Assembly (NCBI GenBank): GCA_029881635.1
Contig: JAOUMG010000002.1
Span: 1-20,061, forward strand
DNA length: 20,061 nucleotides
Direction: 5' to 3'
From: Paracoccaceae bacterium
GTDB lineage: Bacteria; Pseudomonadota; Alphaproteobacteria; Rhodobacterales; Rhodobacteraceae
Shown here: piece by piece, positions 1 through 7,453 of the stretch
Layout: each line of letters starts with the position of its first letter
Numbering within the stretch: the first letter of the stretch is position 1
Program-made: the position numbers and the translations under genes
Notes under the pieces: model-generated
The model's database searches: none
The model's input: the letters and a program-made list of their open reading frames with translations, nothing else
What the model was told of the DNA's origin: nothing

Positions 1-1
1 C

Positions 2-124
2 GGCGGAAGCCGCACACCCACCCGGTTCCTTCAAAAAGGTGATCTGTTGGAGATTGAGGTTTCCGGCGTTGGTTGTCTCAGAAATCGGGTTGGCTCAGGG
101 CCAGAGGCGCATATTGAGGGGTGA
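2..124 (+). CDS. C-terminal end of a fumarylacetoacetate hydrolase (FAH) family protein, partial at window edge
   Basis: The frame starting at base 2 is open from the window edge and ends at TGA 122-124, giving 40 residues. It contains RTPTRFLQKGDLLEIEV followed by GVGCLRNRVG. This matches the usual end of FAH-family proteins (a 'PxRFLKPGDxVEVEIEGIGxLRN' pattern), where the last beta strands close the metal-binding fold. The family includes fumarylpyruvate, acylpyruvate and 2-oxo-hept-3-ene-dioate hydrolases and 2-hydroxyhepta-dienedioate isomerases, all of which act on 2-oxo/2-enol acids. The catalytic part lies outside the window, so the reaction cannot be named. It reads in the same direction as the oxidase and ThDP genes that follow and is probably the upstream member of their operon, though about 160 bases separate its stop from the next ribosome-binding site. 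Confidence 0.75.
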   Translation, partial: GGSRTPTRFLQKGDLLEIEVSGVGCLRNRVGSGPEAHIEG

Positions 125-283
125 CAGACCGACATTGCGGGCAAGGGTTGTTAGGTGGCCAGTCTGCTTGGCTGGCAAGTGGTGCGGGCGCAAAGCATAG
201 AATTTGCGTATGCCCCGCCCCGGTTTCTGGATTGGCATCCAAGGTGAACCCTGGCCTATGTTCAGCTTGCAAGGCTTGAATAC

Positions 284-288
284 AAGGA
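284..288 (+). promoter_or_regulatory. Ribosome-binding site that decides the start of the oxidase gene
   Basis: AAGGA lies seven bases before the codon ATC at 296-298, which is ideal Shine-Dalgarno spacing. No ATG, GTG or TTG exists in this frame between the stop at 245-247 and GTG 377. No comparable purine-rich site sits a proper distance before GTG 377. The site therefore points to translation starting at ATC, or to an ATG that was mutated to ATC. Confidence 0.5.
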
Positions 289-295
289 TTTCACC

Positions 296-1483
296 ATCAC
301 CACTGTTACGCCTCCACGACCCGCAAGCAGGTACATTTTCGGTGTCGAAGATGCCAAGCGCCTTGCGCGTCGCCGTGTGCCCCGTTTGGTATTTGACTAT
401 GTCGAAGGCGGCGCAGGTCGCGAAGTTGCGACCGCCCGCAACGAGGCGGAGTTTGACAAGGTCACCCTGCAGTCACGGGTGATGCGGCAGACAAGCGCGC
501 GCAGTTTGGCAACCAGCTTTCTCGGCTACACTTATCAAAGGCCATTTGGCATCGCCCCCATGGGGATGTGCAACATCATGTGGCCGGGGGCTGATCAGAT
601 GCTCGCCCGTGCGGCGAAGGAAATGGATATTCCCCTTTGCCTTTCCTCTGCCGCCTCATCCACGATTGAAGAAATGCGTGATTGGGCGGGGGAAAACGGC
701 TGGTTCCAGCTTTATGTCAGCGGGTCGGTCGATGTGGCCATGAAGCTGATAGACCGAGCTGAAAAGGCTGGTTACGATCATCTTGTGCTAACCGTCGATG
801 TCCCTCAGGTGGCGCGACGCAAACGCGATTGTCGCAACGGTTTTCAGATGCCCTTTCGCATCGGGCCGCGCCAGTTTCTTGATTTTGCGCGACATCCGAA
901 CTGGGCTATTTCGACGCTCTTGGCCGGTGCACCCCAGCCCCGGAATTTCCAGGCCGGATTTGATCGCAGCGCCAGTCGGGCTGGCGCTGACTGGCATTTT
1001 CTTGATGTCTTGCGCAAAAGATGGACCGGAAAGCTTATCGTAAAGGGCATTACTTGCGCGCAGGATGCGCTGCGCATACGCAACGCTGGCGCTGACGCCG
1101 TCTATGTTTCAAACCATGGCGGGCGGCAGCTTGACGCATCGCCCGCCGCCATCAGCCTGTTGCCCGCTATACGGGCAGCGGTTGGACCGAAATATCCCTT
1201 GATCTTCGACAGCGGACTGCGCAGCGGCGAAGACATCGCCCGTGCCATGGCGCTTGGCGCTGATTTCGTGATGCTCGGGCGCCCGCTTCTTTATGCCATC
1301 GGGGCTGAACGGGAGCGGGGGCTTTTTTCGCTTTTGCGGATCATCGCCGAAGAGCTTGATCTGACGCTTGCACAGCTAGGGCTGACCAGCCCCGGTGATC
1401 TTTCGGAGGAAACACTGGCCGGCGCTTGTGACGCTGGCATTCATACCCACCATGGGCAATTTTTTAACAAGGCAGGGGAATAG
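296..1483 (+). CDS. FMN-dependent alpha-hydroxyacid oxidase/dehydrogenase (L-lactate dehydrogenase / glycolate oxidase family)
   Basis: This cytosolic or membrane-associated flavoenzyme should oxidise a 2-hydroxy acid to a 2-oxo acid using FMN. Counted from GTG 377, the flavin and substrate signatures are clear: FQLYV (Tyr113), LTVDVP (near 138), VKGI (Lys223, flavin N1 contact), SNHGGRQLD (catalytic His247 and Arg250), DSGLRSGEDIARAMALGAD (near 278) and GRPLLY. The conserved N-terminal part (VEDAKRLARRRVPRLVFDY) begins before GTG 377. I therefore start at ATC 296, behind AAGGA, which gives about 395 residues, close to family length. The ORF called from GTG would lack the first helix. The gene ends 2 nt before the ThDP gene, so the two are translationally linked. 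The substrate could be lactate, glycolate, mandelate or a related acid and is not resolved. The family call is sure; the start is not. Confidence 0.88.
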   Translation: MTTVTPPRPASRYIFGVEDAKRLARRRVPRLVFDYVEGGAGREVATARNEAEFDKVTLQSRVMRQTSARSLATSFLGYTYQRPFGIAPMGMCNIMWPGADQMLARAAKEMDIPLCLSSAASSTIEEMRDWAGENGWFQLYVSGSVDVAMKLIDRAEKAGYDHLVLTVDVPQVARRKRDCRNGFQMPFRIGPRQFLDFARHPNWAISTLLAGAPQPRNFQAGFDRSASRAGADWHFLDVLRKRWTGKLIVKGITCAQDALRIRNAGADAVYVSNHGGRQLDASPAAISLLPAIRAAVGPKYPLIFDSGLRSGEDIARAMALGADFVMLGRPLLYAIGAERERGLFSLLRIIAEELDLTLAQLGLTSPGDLSEETLAGACDAGIHTHHGQFFNKAGE

Positions 1484-1485
1484 CA

Positions 1486-3219
1486 ATGGACCGGGCCGCA
1501 GACAGAACCCGTATTCGCGGCGGTGCGATTCTGGCCCGTGCGCTTAAGGAAAAGGGTGTGGATCACGTATTCACCTTGGCGGGGGGCTTTTGCAACCCGG
1601 CACTGGAGGGATTCATGGAATGCCAGATGCCGGTGATCAACACGCCACACGAACAGGTCGCGGGCCATCTGGCCGACGGGCACACACGGATCACCCGAAA
1701 ACCATCGGTATGTCTGGTCGGCCCCGAAGGTTTCGCCAATGCCGTGCCAGCCATGCTCGAGGCTGGCGGCGAACGCAGCCCGGTAATATTCGTCACCGGC
1801 TCTTCGACGCTGAAACGACAGGGCGCAGGCGGGTTCAAGGAAATCGATGATGTGGCGATCGCCGCGCCATTGGTCAAATACTCTGTCCAGATCACCGATG
1901 GCGAACGCATCAGTGAGTTTGTCGATCGCGCCTGGCACGCCGCCACAACCGGTTACCCCGGCCCGGTCCATATCTCCTTACCTGTGGACATCATGTTTTC
2001 GTCCTTTGACGAAGACGTGGGCCGACAAGAACGCCCCTTTGCACGCGACGCCCGCCCGATCCCCCGCGCCTGGCCTGAGCCAACCGCACTTGAACGGATC
2101 ATGCGCCTGCTGCAAAGCGCAGAACGGCCGGTCATCATCGGCGGGCATGGCATATGGTGGTCCGGCGCGGAAAAAGCATTCGAGACGGCGGGCATGCGCC
2201 TGCGCATCCCGCTTTTCAACGTCCCCTACCACCAGAAATTGCTGGGCGAGGAATGCGAGGCCTATATGGGGCTGGCCGATTTCCACCAATACCACCCGTC
2301 GAAACCCGCCATTCAAGAGGCGGACCTTGTGCTTATGATCGGCGGGCGCCTCGACAATCAGATGAATTTCGGCAATCCGCCTTTTTTTCCGGCAGACCAG
2401 AAACTCGTCTGCATCAACGGCAGCCACGAAGAGCTTGATCATAACCGCGCCGCTGATGAAATGCTGCTTTCCGATCCCGGGGCGTTTCTCGAAGCGATCC
2501 TGAAGGTGGGTAAGACATGGCCCGGATGGTTCGACCTGCAACGCCAGCGCCGCGCCGATTGGGTTGCCGAATGGACCGCCCACATTGCCGCCGAAACTTC
2601 AAAAGACGCTGGTGGCAAGATGCATCCCTTGCAGCTTTCGCTTGATGTGCAGGCAGAACTTGGTAGCGACGACTGGCTGATATTTGACGGCGGCAACACC
2701 CATTTCTGGTCCGAGATTGCGGTGAACATGGCGGGTTGGCATGGCAAGAAGCTGGGCGGCATCATGCATCCGGGCAACTATTCGCTACTGGGTGTGGGCG
2801 TTTCATTCGCTGTTGCAGCCAAGGCCACGCATCCCAAAAGCAACATTGTGCTGATCTCAGGTGATGGGGCGTTTCTGTCAGGGGGCCTGTCGATCGAGGC
2901 GGCATTTCAGGAAAATCTGCCCATCACCGTGGTCATCGACAACAATGGCGGTCTTGACTGCATCAGCCAGCAGCAAGAACGTCTTTTTGCCAGCGGCAAA
3001 CATTTCGCCACCGATTTCCGAGACATACCGTTTCATGCGATGTTCGAAGGCCTGGGTGGCCACGGTGAGCTTGTCACAAAGCGCGAGGATCTTGCCCCGG
3101 CGCTGCGCCGGGCGATGGCATCGGGCAAAACCGCTTGCGTCAATGTCAAATGCCGCGGGGTCATCAGCCCCATCGTTGCGGCCACATCCGACAAACGTGA
3201 CAAGGCATCGATTGAATGA
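1486..3219 (+). CDS. Thiamine-diphosphate-dependent enzyme (acetolactate synthase / 2-oxoacid decarboxylase-like)
   Basis: This 577-residue protein has the three-domain layout of the acetolactate synthase/oxalyl-CoA decarboxylase/benzoylformate decarboxylase superfamily. The N-terminal Pyr domain carries the catalytic glutamate in HEQVAGHLADGHTR (Glu56). A central Rossmann-like domain includes PVIIGGHGI and ADLVLMIGGRLD. The C-terminal PP domain has the GDG...NN motif that binds Mg-ThDP (GDG 459-461, NN 486-487). It would cleave or join a C-C bond next to a carbonyl. Downstream of a 2-hydroxyacid oxidase, decarboxylation of the resulting 2-oxo acid is a natural guess, but carboligation is equally possible. 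ATG 1486 follows GGGGAA at a good distance and lies 2 nt after the oxidase stop. Its stop overlaps the next start as ATGA. It need not be the biosynthetic IlvB, since no small regulatory subunit gene follows. Confidence 0.85.
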   Translation: MDRAADRTRIRGGAILARALKEKGVDHVFTLAGGFCNPALEGFMECQMPVINTPHEQVAGHLADGHTRITRKPSVCLVGPEGFANAVPAMLEAGGERSPVIFVTGSSTLKRQGAGGFKEIDDVAIAAPLVKYSVQITDGERISEFVDRAWHAATTGYPGPVHISLPVDIMFSSFDEDVGRQERPFARDARPIPRAWPEPTALERIMRLLQSAERPVIIGGHGIWWSGAEKAFETAGMRLRIPLFNVPYHQKLLGEECEAYMGLADFHQYHPSKPAIQEADLVLMIGGRLDNQMNFGNPPFFPADQKLVCINGSHEELDHNRAADEMLLSDPGAFLEAILKVGKTWPGWFDLQRQRRADWVAEWTAHIAAETSKDAGGKMHPLQLSLDVQAELGSDDWLIFDGGNTHFWSEIAVNMAGWHGKKLGGIMHPGNYSLLGVGVSFAVAAKATHPKSNIVLISGDGAFLSGGLSIEAAFQENLPITVVIDNNGGLDCISQQQERLFASGKHFATDFRDIPFHAMFEGLGGHGELVTKREDLAPALRRAMASGKTACVNVKCRGVISPIVAATSDKRDKASIE

Positions 3220-3560
3220 TGGCAACCGTATCGTCGCATACCCTGAACGGTCTTGATGGCACCCATGCGGGCGGCATTGGCGTGACGCTGGTCAACCTCA
3301 CCAGCGGCACAACCCTTTTTGCGACCGAAACCGACAGCGGTGGCCGTCTGTCAGAAAAGATCGATCTGACGGATGCCGGGCCAACCGATCGCTATCAACT
3401 CACCTTCGCGACAGGCCCTTTCTGGCACAGCAGCGGCCACGCCCAGGCGATCGATGAGATCGTTCTTCGGTTCACCATGCCAGATCCATCCGCCCGGTAT
3501 CACATGCCGGTAATCCTTTCACCGCATTCGTATTCCACTTGGTATTCTTATCCCGAATAA
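3216..3560 (+). CDS. Transthyretin-like protein related to 5-hydroxyisourate hydrolase
   Basis: The 114-residue protein has the hallmarks of the transthyretin/HIU-hydrolase fold. These are an N-terminal SSHTLNGLDGTHAGGIGVTL strand with His8, an Arg in GGRL (Arg44) and a C-terminal RYHMPVILSPHSYST segment with His96. True hydrolases of 5-hydroxyisourate have the same His/Arg/His trio but end in the tetrapeptide YRGS. Here the end is STWYSYPE, so the family signature is missing and the substrate may differ. No other urate-pathway gene is nearby. The gene sits between a ThDP enzyme (4-nt ATGA overlap) and a DmdA-like gene (12 nt), so it is part of that catabolic operon. It could hydrolyse a different cyclic or imide-like intermediate; that is inference. 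The start could also be the second ATG at 3219. Confidence 0.75.
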   Translation: MMATVSSHTLNGLDGTHAGGIGVTLVNLTSGTTLFATETDSGGRLSEKIDLTDAGPTDRYQLTFATGPFWHSSGHAQAIDEIVLRFTMPDPSARYHMPVILSPHSYSTWYSYPE

Positions 3561-3572
3561 GGACAGCGACCA

Positions 3573-4682
3573 ATGGCCGACGGCCTGAACATGTCACGGC
3601 GCATCCGTCGTACCCCCTATACCGACCGGGTTGAGGCAGCCGGTGTGCGGGGATTTTCCGTGGTCAACCACATGCTCTTGCCCAAGGCCTTCCAGACGAC
3701 GGTCGAGGAGGATTACTGGCACCTGCGAACCCATGTGCAGATCTGGGATGTATCCTGCCAGCGGCAGGTCGAAATCAGCGGTCCGGATGCAGCGCGTCTG
3801 GTGCAATGGATGACCCCAAGAAACATCGGCAACGCCAAGCCCGGTGATTGCCTTTACGTGCCGATCATCGATGATGCCGCTGGGCTGATCAATGATCCGG
3901 TCTTGCTTAAGCTGGCCGAAGACCGTTTCTGGCTTTCGATTGCCGACAGCGACGTGTTGCTTTACGCGAAAGGCCTTGCAATTGGTGCAGGAATGGACCT
4001 GTGCATCCAAGAACCCGATGTTTCGCCATTGGCCATTCAGGGGCCAAAGTCCGAAGCCCTCATGACTGATCTTTTCGGATCAAAGATCCGAGATTTGGGG
4101 TTCTTCAAGTTTGGCTGGTTCGATTTTCAGGGCACGACGCAACTTATTGCGCGGTCTGGCTACTCCCGGCAGGGCGGATTCGAGATCTACCTGAATGACA
4201 CGGTGCTTGGTCCTGCCTTGTGGGATGCCATCTGGGTCGCGGGTCAGCCCTACAACATTTCGCCGGGGTGCCCCAATCTGATTGAGCGGATCGAAGGTGG
4301 GCTTTTGTCCTATGGCAATGAAATGACGCGCGACAACAATCCGCTTGAGATCGGCCTAGGCAAGTTCTGCACGCTTGATGGCTCAGTCGAGTACGTCGGG
4401 CGCAAAGCGCTCGAAGATATAGCAGCGGTCGGCCCAGCCCAGCACATCCGCGGTGTGATTTTTGGTGGCGGCCCTTGCCCGATCTGCGCGACACCGTGGC
4501 CCGTGATGGTCGATGGGCAAAAGGTCGGTCAGATCACTTCAGCCATCTGGTCGCCCCGCCTAAAGGCGAATGTCGGCCTTTCGATGATCGAAAGTAGTTA
4601 TGAATATGCTGGTCAGAGCGTCGTGGTTTGGGCTGGGGACAGGCAAGATCGCTTTGGCCACGTCTCTGATTTTCCTATGTAA
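3573..4682 (+). CDS. DmdA-like aminomethyltransferase-family protein (GcvT fold, folate-dependent demethylase)
   Basis: The 369-residue protein resembles dimethylsulfoniopropionate demethylase (DmdA) of roseobacters more than glycine-cleavage T protein. It starts with RRIRRTPYTDRVEAAGVRGF and VVNHMLLP. It continues with HVQIWDVSCQRQVEISGPDA, EPDVSPLAIQGP and SRQGGFEIYL (folate-binding Glu204), then the long segment CPNLIERIEGGLLSYGNEMT. DmdA moves a methyl group from DMSP to tetrahydrofolate, giving methylmercaptopropionate. Many homologues in this clade ('DmdA-like') act on other or unknown methylated substrates. Start ATG 3573 has AAGGA at 3559-3563, which overlaps the stop of the preceding gene. 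It is the last gene of the operon. The family is firm; whether it is a true DmdA cannot be decided by eye, and its company (oxidase, ThDP enzyme, transthyretin-like protein) is unlike the dmdA-acuI arrangement I know. Confidence 0.8.
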   Translation: MADGLNMSRRIRRTPYTDRVEAAGVRGFSVVNHMLLPKAFQTTVEEDYWHLRTHVQIWDVSCQRQVEISGPDAARLVQWMTPRNIGNAKPGDCLYVPIIDDAAGLINDPVLLKLAEDRFWLSIADSDVLLYAKGLAIGAGMDLCIQEPDVSPLAIQGPKSEALMTDLFGSKIRDLGFFKFGWFDFQGTTQLIARSGYSRQGGFEIYLNDTVLGPALWDAIWVAGQPYNISPGCPNLIERIEGGLLSYGNEMTRDNNPLEIGLGKFCTLDGSVEYVGRKALEDIAAVGPAQHIRGVIFGGGPCPICATPWPVMVDGQKVGQITSAIWSPRLKANVGLSMIESSYEYAGQSVVVWAGDRQDRFGHVSDFPM

Positions 4683-5577
4683 CTCTCAGGTCAGGCGGGG
4701 TTTTCAAATCACATCCGCTTGGCCAAGACTAACGATCATTTTGTGCCATGTGTATGACCGATGGCATTGTCAGAACAAATCTGCTTGAGGCGGGCAGGGC
4801 GGTTTCGTAGCGTCCATCCATGACAAAACGCAACCCTTTCAAGTACTTTCGGCCCTGCTCAAGCCAGTTTCCTCTGACAATACCCTGACAAAGCCTCTAG
4901 ATATCATCCAAGCATACAGGACTTCAACTTTCCCGCGAGTCCGTACATATCTACAGTCCCAACGCGCGAGACGCAGGACTTCCTCGCGCCGCGCTTGTCG
5001 GACCGACTCGGCCGTTTTGACGAACTTGTGCCGAATAGTCATGCTCCACCCCAGGATTTGGTCGGACGTGTCGGGTCACGGGCTGACAGTCGAGGTGGGA
5101 ACCCGCTTAACCAATACGCGCGTCAGAATTAAATAGCGCGGTGTTCGACGGTTGTGGGCTTGGAAACGTTGCAATCAGTCAACCTTGCAAAGGACAGGCT
5201 GACCGGTCTTTTCATGTGTGGACGTATATGGACCCCGCCTTATTGTAACGGATTTGATAGATCTGGTTCAGGATCACGATTGCTGACGTATATCCGGCTA
5301 CTTTGAGCGGCCCAATATACTGTCACCGCGAGCCCCGATGGATTTCCGCGTGCTTCTCCCTCATCGGCTCCAAGGCATCAGCTTTGCTGTGCCGATCCAC
5401 ACACCAGGTTCAAGAAGCGACGGGTCGTGTCGTTGTCACCATCCCATTCCAAATTGCTGCAATATTACGGGCTTTCCACACATGACAGACCAGTGAAACA
5501 GCTTAATCCAATCAGCAGATGAAAGATTTAGCATAAGTTAAACCTTAACCCTTCCAACGATTGGGCAGCAGTTCAAA
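4683..5577. other. Gene-poor, decayed stretch between the catabolic operon and the phage-type cassette
   Basis: About 895 bases hold no convincing gene. Short open frames occur (67 codons on the minus strand at 4839-5042, 60 codons on the plus strand at 5303-5485), but neither has a recognisable motif or a clear ribosome-binding site. A possible transposase start lies at 4820. The base composition is more AT-rich towards the cassette. No hairpin-plus-T-run terminator was seen directly after the DmdA-like gene. The stretch looks like a site of repeated insertion and deletion. Confidence 0.5.
4820..4888 (+). pseudogene. Possible 5' remnant of an IS6-family transposase gene
   Basis: From ATG 4820 the frame reads MTKRNPFKYF, then diverges and stops at TGA 4886-4888 after 22 codons. 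IS6-family transposases of alphaproteobacteria typically begin with a very similar 'NPFKYFKTSPEIIRLAVMLYVRFPLSLRNV' segment. The later QFPLT could be a shrunken echo of RFPLS. Everything after that, including the DDE catalytic part, is missing, and no terminal inverted repeat was recognised. The match rests on roughly ten residues, so chance remains possible. Confidence 0.35.
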
Positions 5578-7047
5578 TCAATGTGGTAAACGCCCGTGAT
5601 ACCGTTTTGTTAGTACGCGTCCACCGCCCTTAAAGTTTGGGTTGTATCTGCTCCTGAGCAGAATGCGGAAAAAGTGAACCGCCTGTGAGAAAGCATCCAC
5701 CTGGTCATCATTGCGTCCAGCGGGAAACGCGCCGAATTCAGGCAGCAATTCGTCCAGCCAGGGCGCGACTTTGGGGAGATGCACCAAGCCCTGTTCGGCC
5801 GCGACCATCGCTTTCCCAGCGCGATCTACTTTCGACTGTTTGGTGTCAACTTTTATTCCCTGCAGCAGTTTCTGCCTGATCGCTTCGGGGTAGTACTCCC
5901 TAAGCACCTCAAGCAATGCTATACCAGAACTGGCTTTCTCGATTGCAATAAAGTCCGCCTGCCAATAGGACTGAGAATCTACGACCTTCTTTTTCAGTTG
6001 CGGAAAATTCCAATATCCGCGTTGACTGTGCACAAGGTAAAGATTGCCGTCCATCATCTGCCATGTCTGGATGACGCAATAGGACCCTGACTGGCTACCT
6101 GATGCGGCATCTACGCTGAGAAACCGGACATCATAGAGTTTTGGCAACGTCTGGTATCTCTTGAACAAACCGATGTCGATTTCGCCACCGCCGTCCGGCA
6201 CCGGCCTTTGCTGGTACTGCGCCAGAAAGTTCGCCTCGCCCAATTTCGACCTCTGTATATCCAGGACCGCTTGCGGAAGCCTGACGGCATCGAGCAGCTC
6301 ACCTTTCGCATAATGATAGGTTTTATTGGCGTTGAGCCTTACGACGATGTCTTCTTCTGCGATAGCAGGCAACGCCAACTGGTGCCAGGGTTCCTGAGAG
6401 GCAAGATGTGCCGACGGGTCAAAAACAGAAAGCCTTTGCATGAGCAGAACCATTTTACTTTCAACAGGATGATTCAACCGCGTTGAAAGCGAAGTGTCGA
6501 TCCAGTTATTGACCTTCTCACATCCCGTTTGAGTTGCCAGCTCGGACGCGTCGAGAAGATCGTCCATGATAATAATATCGGCGCCCTTTCCGATAACCGC
6601 CCCATGCACAGAAATGGCTTCTCTAAACCCGCCAGACTGTGTGACGAAAATGCGCTCGTTGTCTTTGAGAGGTTTTCCAGACATGGTTGAAAAAGCATCT
6701 TTGTACCAATCAGCCTCGACAACTTTTCTGAATTTGTTGGACAAGTTGGTTGCGAGATCAAGGTTGTGGGACACAACAAAAATCTGTGTTGCAGGATAAT
6801 GTCCAAGAACGAAGGCTGGCCAGGCAACCGAGGTGATAATCGATTTCAGGCCCCTGGGTGGTAAGTTCAGCATCAGACGCAGGTTCTCACCGTTGGCGAC
6901 CCGCATCAACTCATAACAGATGGCTTCGATGTGCCATTTATCCTCCATCGTCTGCCCCGGATGAAGAGTCTCAAAGACTTTTTCAACAAAAGCCAGAAAG
7001 CTGATCCGAAGCAGAGCGTTTATTTCAGAGTTTGTCGGATGGGTCAT
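5578..7047 (-). CDS. Phage-type terminase large subunit
   Basis: The 489-residue protein has both halves of a DNA-packaging motor. The ATPase has a Walker A-like loop in NLPPRGLKS (61-69), Walker B IIIMDD (158-163) and the LLMQRLSVFDPSAHL coupling segment (201-215). The RNase H-like nuclease has VDAASG (Asp313), IEKASSG (Glu370) and NDDQVDA (Asp447/448/451), so the metal-binding acidic residues are all present. In packaging phages the enzyme pumps DNA into the prohead and cuts it. The Walker A departs from the classical GxxGKS/T form; I recall PPRxLKS variants as common in alphaproteobacterial relatives. Its start overlaps the upstream DUF5681 gene by 23 bases. It is full length, without frameshift. 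No portal or capsid gene follows, so it is either an orphan or it serves another element's capsid. Confidence 0.9.
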   Translation of the reverse strand: MTHPTNSEINALLRISFLAFVEKVFETLHPGQTMEDKWHIEAICYELMRVANGENLRLMLNLPPRGLKSIITSVAWPAFVLGHYPATQIFVVSHNLDLATNLSNKFRKVVEADWYKDAFSTMSGKPLKDNERIFVTQSGGFREAISVHGAVIGKGADIIIMDDLLDASELATQTGCEKVNNWIDTSLSTRLNHPVESKMVLLMQRLSVFDPSAHLASQEPWHQLALPAIAEEDIVVRLNANKTYHYAKGELLDAVRLPQAVLDIQRSKLGEANFLAQYQQRPVPDGGGEIDIGLFKRYQTLPKLYDVRFLSVDAASGSQSGSYCVIQTWQMMDGNLYLVHSQRGYWNFPQLKKKVVDSQSYWQADFIAIEKASSGIALLEVLREYYPEAIRQKLLQGIKVDTKQSKVDRAGKAMVAAEQGLVHLPKVAPWLDELLPEFGAFPAGRNDDQVDAFSQAVHFFRILLRSRYNPNFKGGGRVLTKRYHGRLPH

Positions 7048-7453
7048 TGTTCTCTTTCCCGTTCAGTTGGGCATCCACTGCTTTTGATGCGTATTTCAAC
7101 AACAGCCGGACATCGTCTTCAGATGCCGGTAAATCTTGTTTCTCTGCGCCCTCAGAGTCCGGAAGGTGCAAGTTTATCTGCCGAAGAAGTTCAGTCAGAG
7201 GACGTGCCTTTCCCGACAAAGCATCCCCGACAAGGCGTTTTGCCAAAGCTTCCATTTTTGTCACTTTGGAAGGAACGCCTTGCTCGGACAGGTTGATTTC
7301 TTGCGCGAGCTCGCCCTGCAATACAGATTTCAGGGATTTGGCGCCCTTGGGTCGACCGCCGGGATTTCCTGACTGGCCGGGTTTGAACTGTGAAAACTGC
7401 GGCGGAACCCCAAAGCCTACGCGCTGGTCACCCGGTGCTTTTCTATCTGCCAT
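7025..7453 (-). CDS. DUF5681-domain protein, candidate small-terminase partner
   Basis: The 142-residue protein carries the DUF5681 signature FKPGQSGNPGGRPKGAKS (residues 23-40). This basic, glycine-rich motif is typical of small proteins encoded next to terminase large subunits. The rest is helical and charged and ends in a polar tail. It has no recognised enzymatic motif. Its position directly before the terminase large subunit (23-base overlap) and directly after the ParB-methyltransferase gene (1-base TGATG overlap) suggests a role in recognising DNA for packaging, as a small terminase does. That role is inferred from the neighbours and has not been shown for the family as far as I know. 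The start ATG at 7453 shares its A with the preceding stop. Confidence 0.8.
   Translation of the reverse strand: MADRKAPGDQRVGFGVPPQFSQFKPGQSGNPGGRPKGAKSLKSVLQGELAQEINLSEQGVPSKVTKMEALAKRLVGDALSGKARPLTELLRQINLHLPDSEGAEKQDLPASEDDVRLLLKYASKAVDAQLNGKENNDPSDKL

Noticed and set aside
4839..5042. 67-codon minus-strand frame in the decayed region
   Set aside because: No similarity recognised, no clear ribosome-binding site, and it overlaps the possible IS6 remnant.
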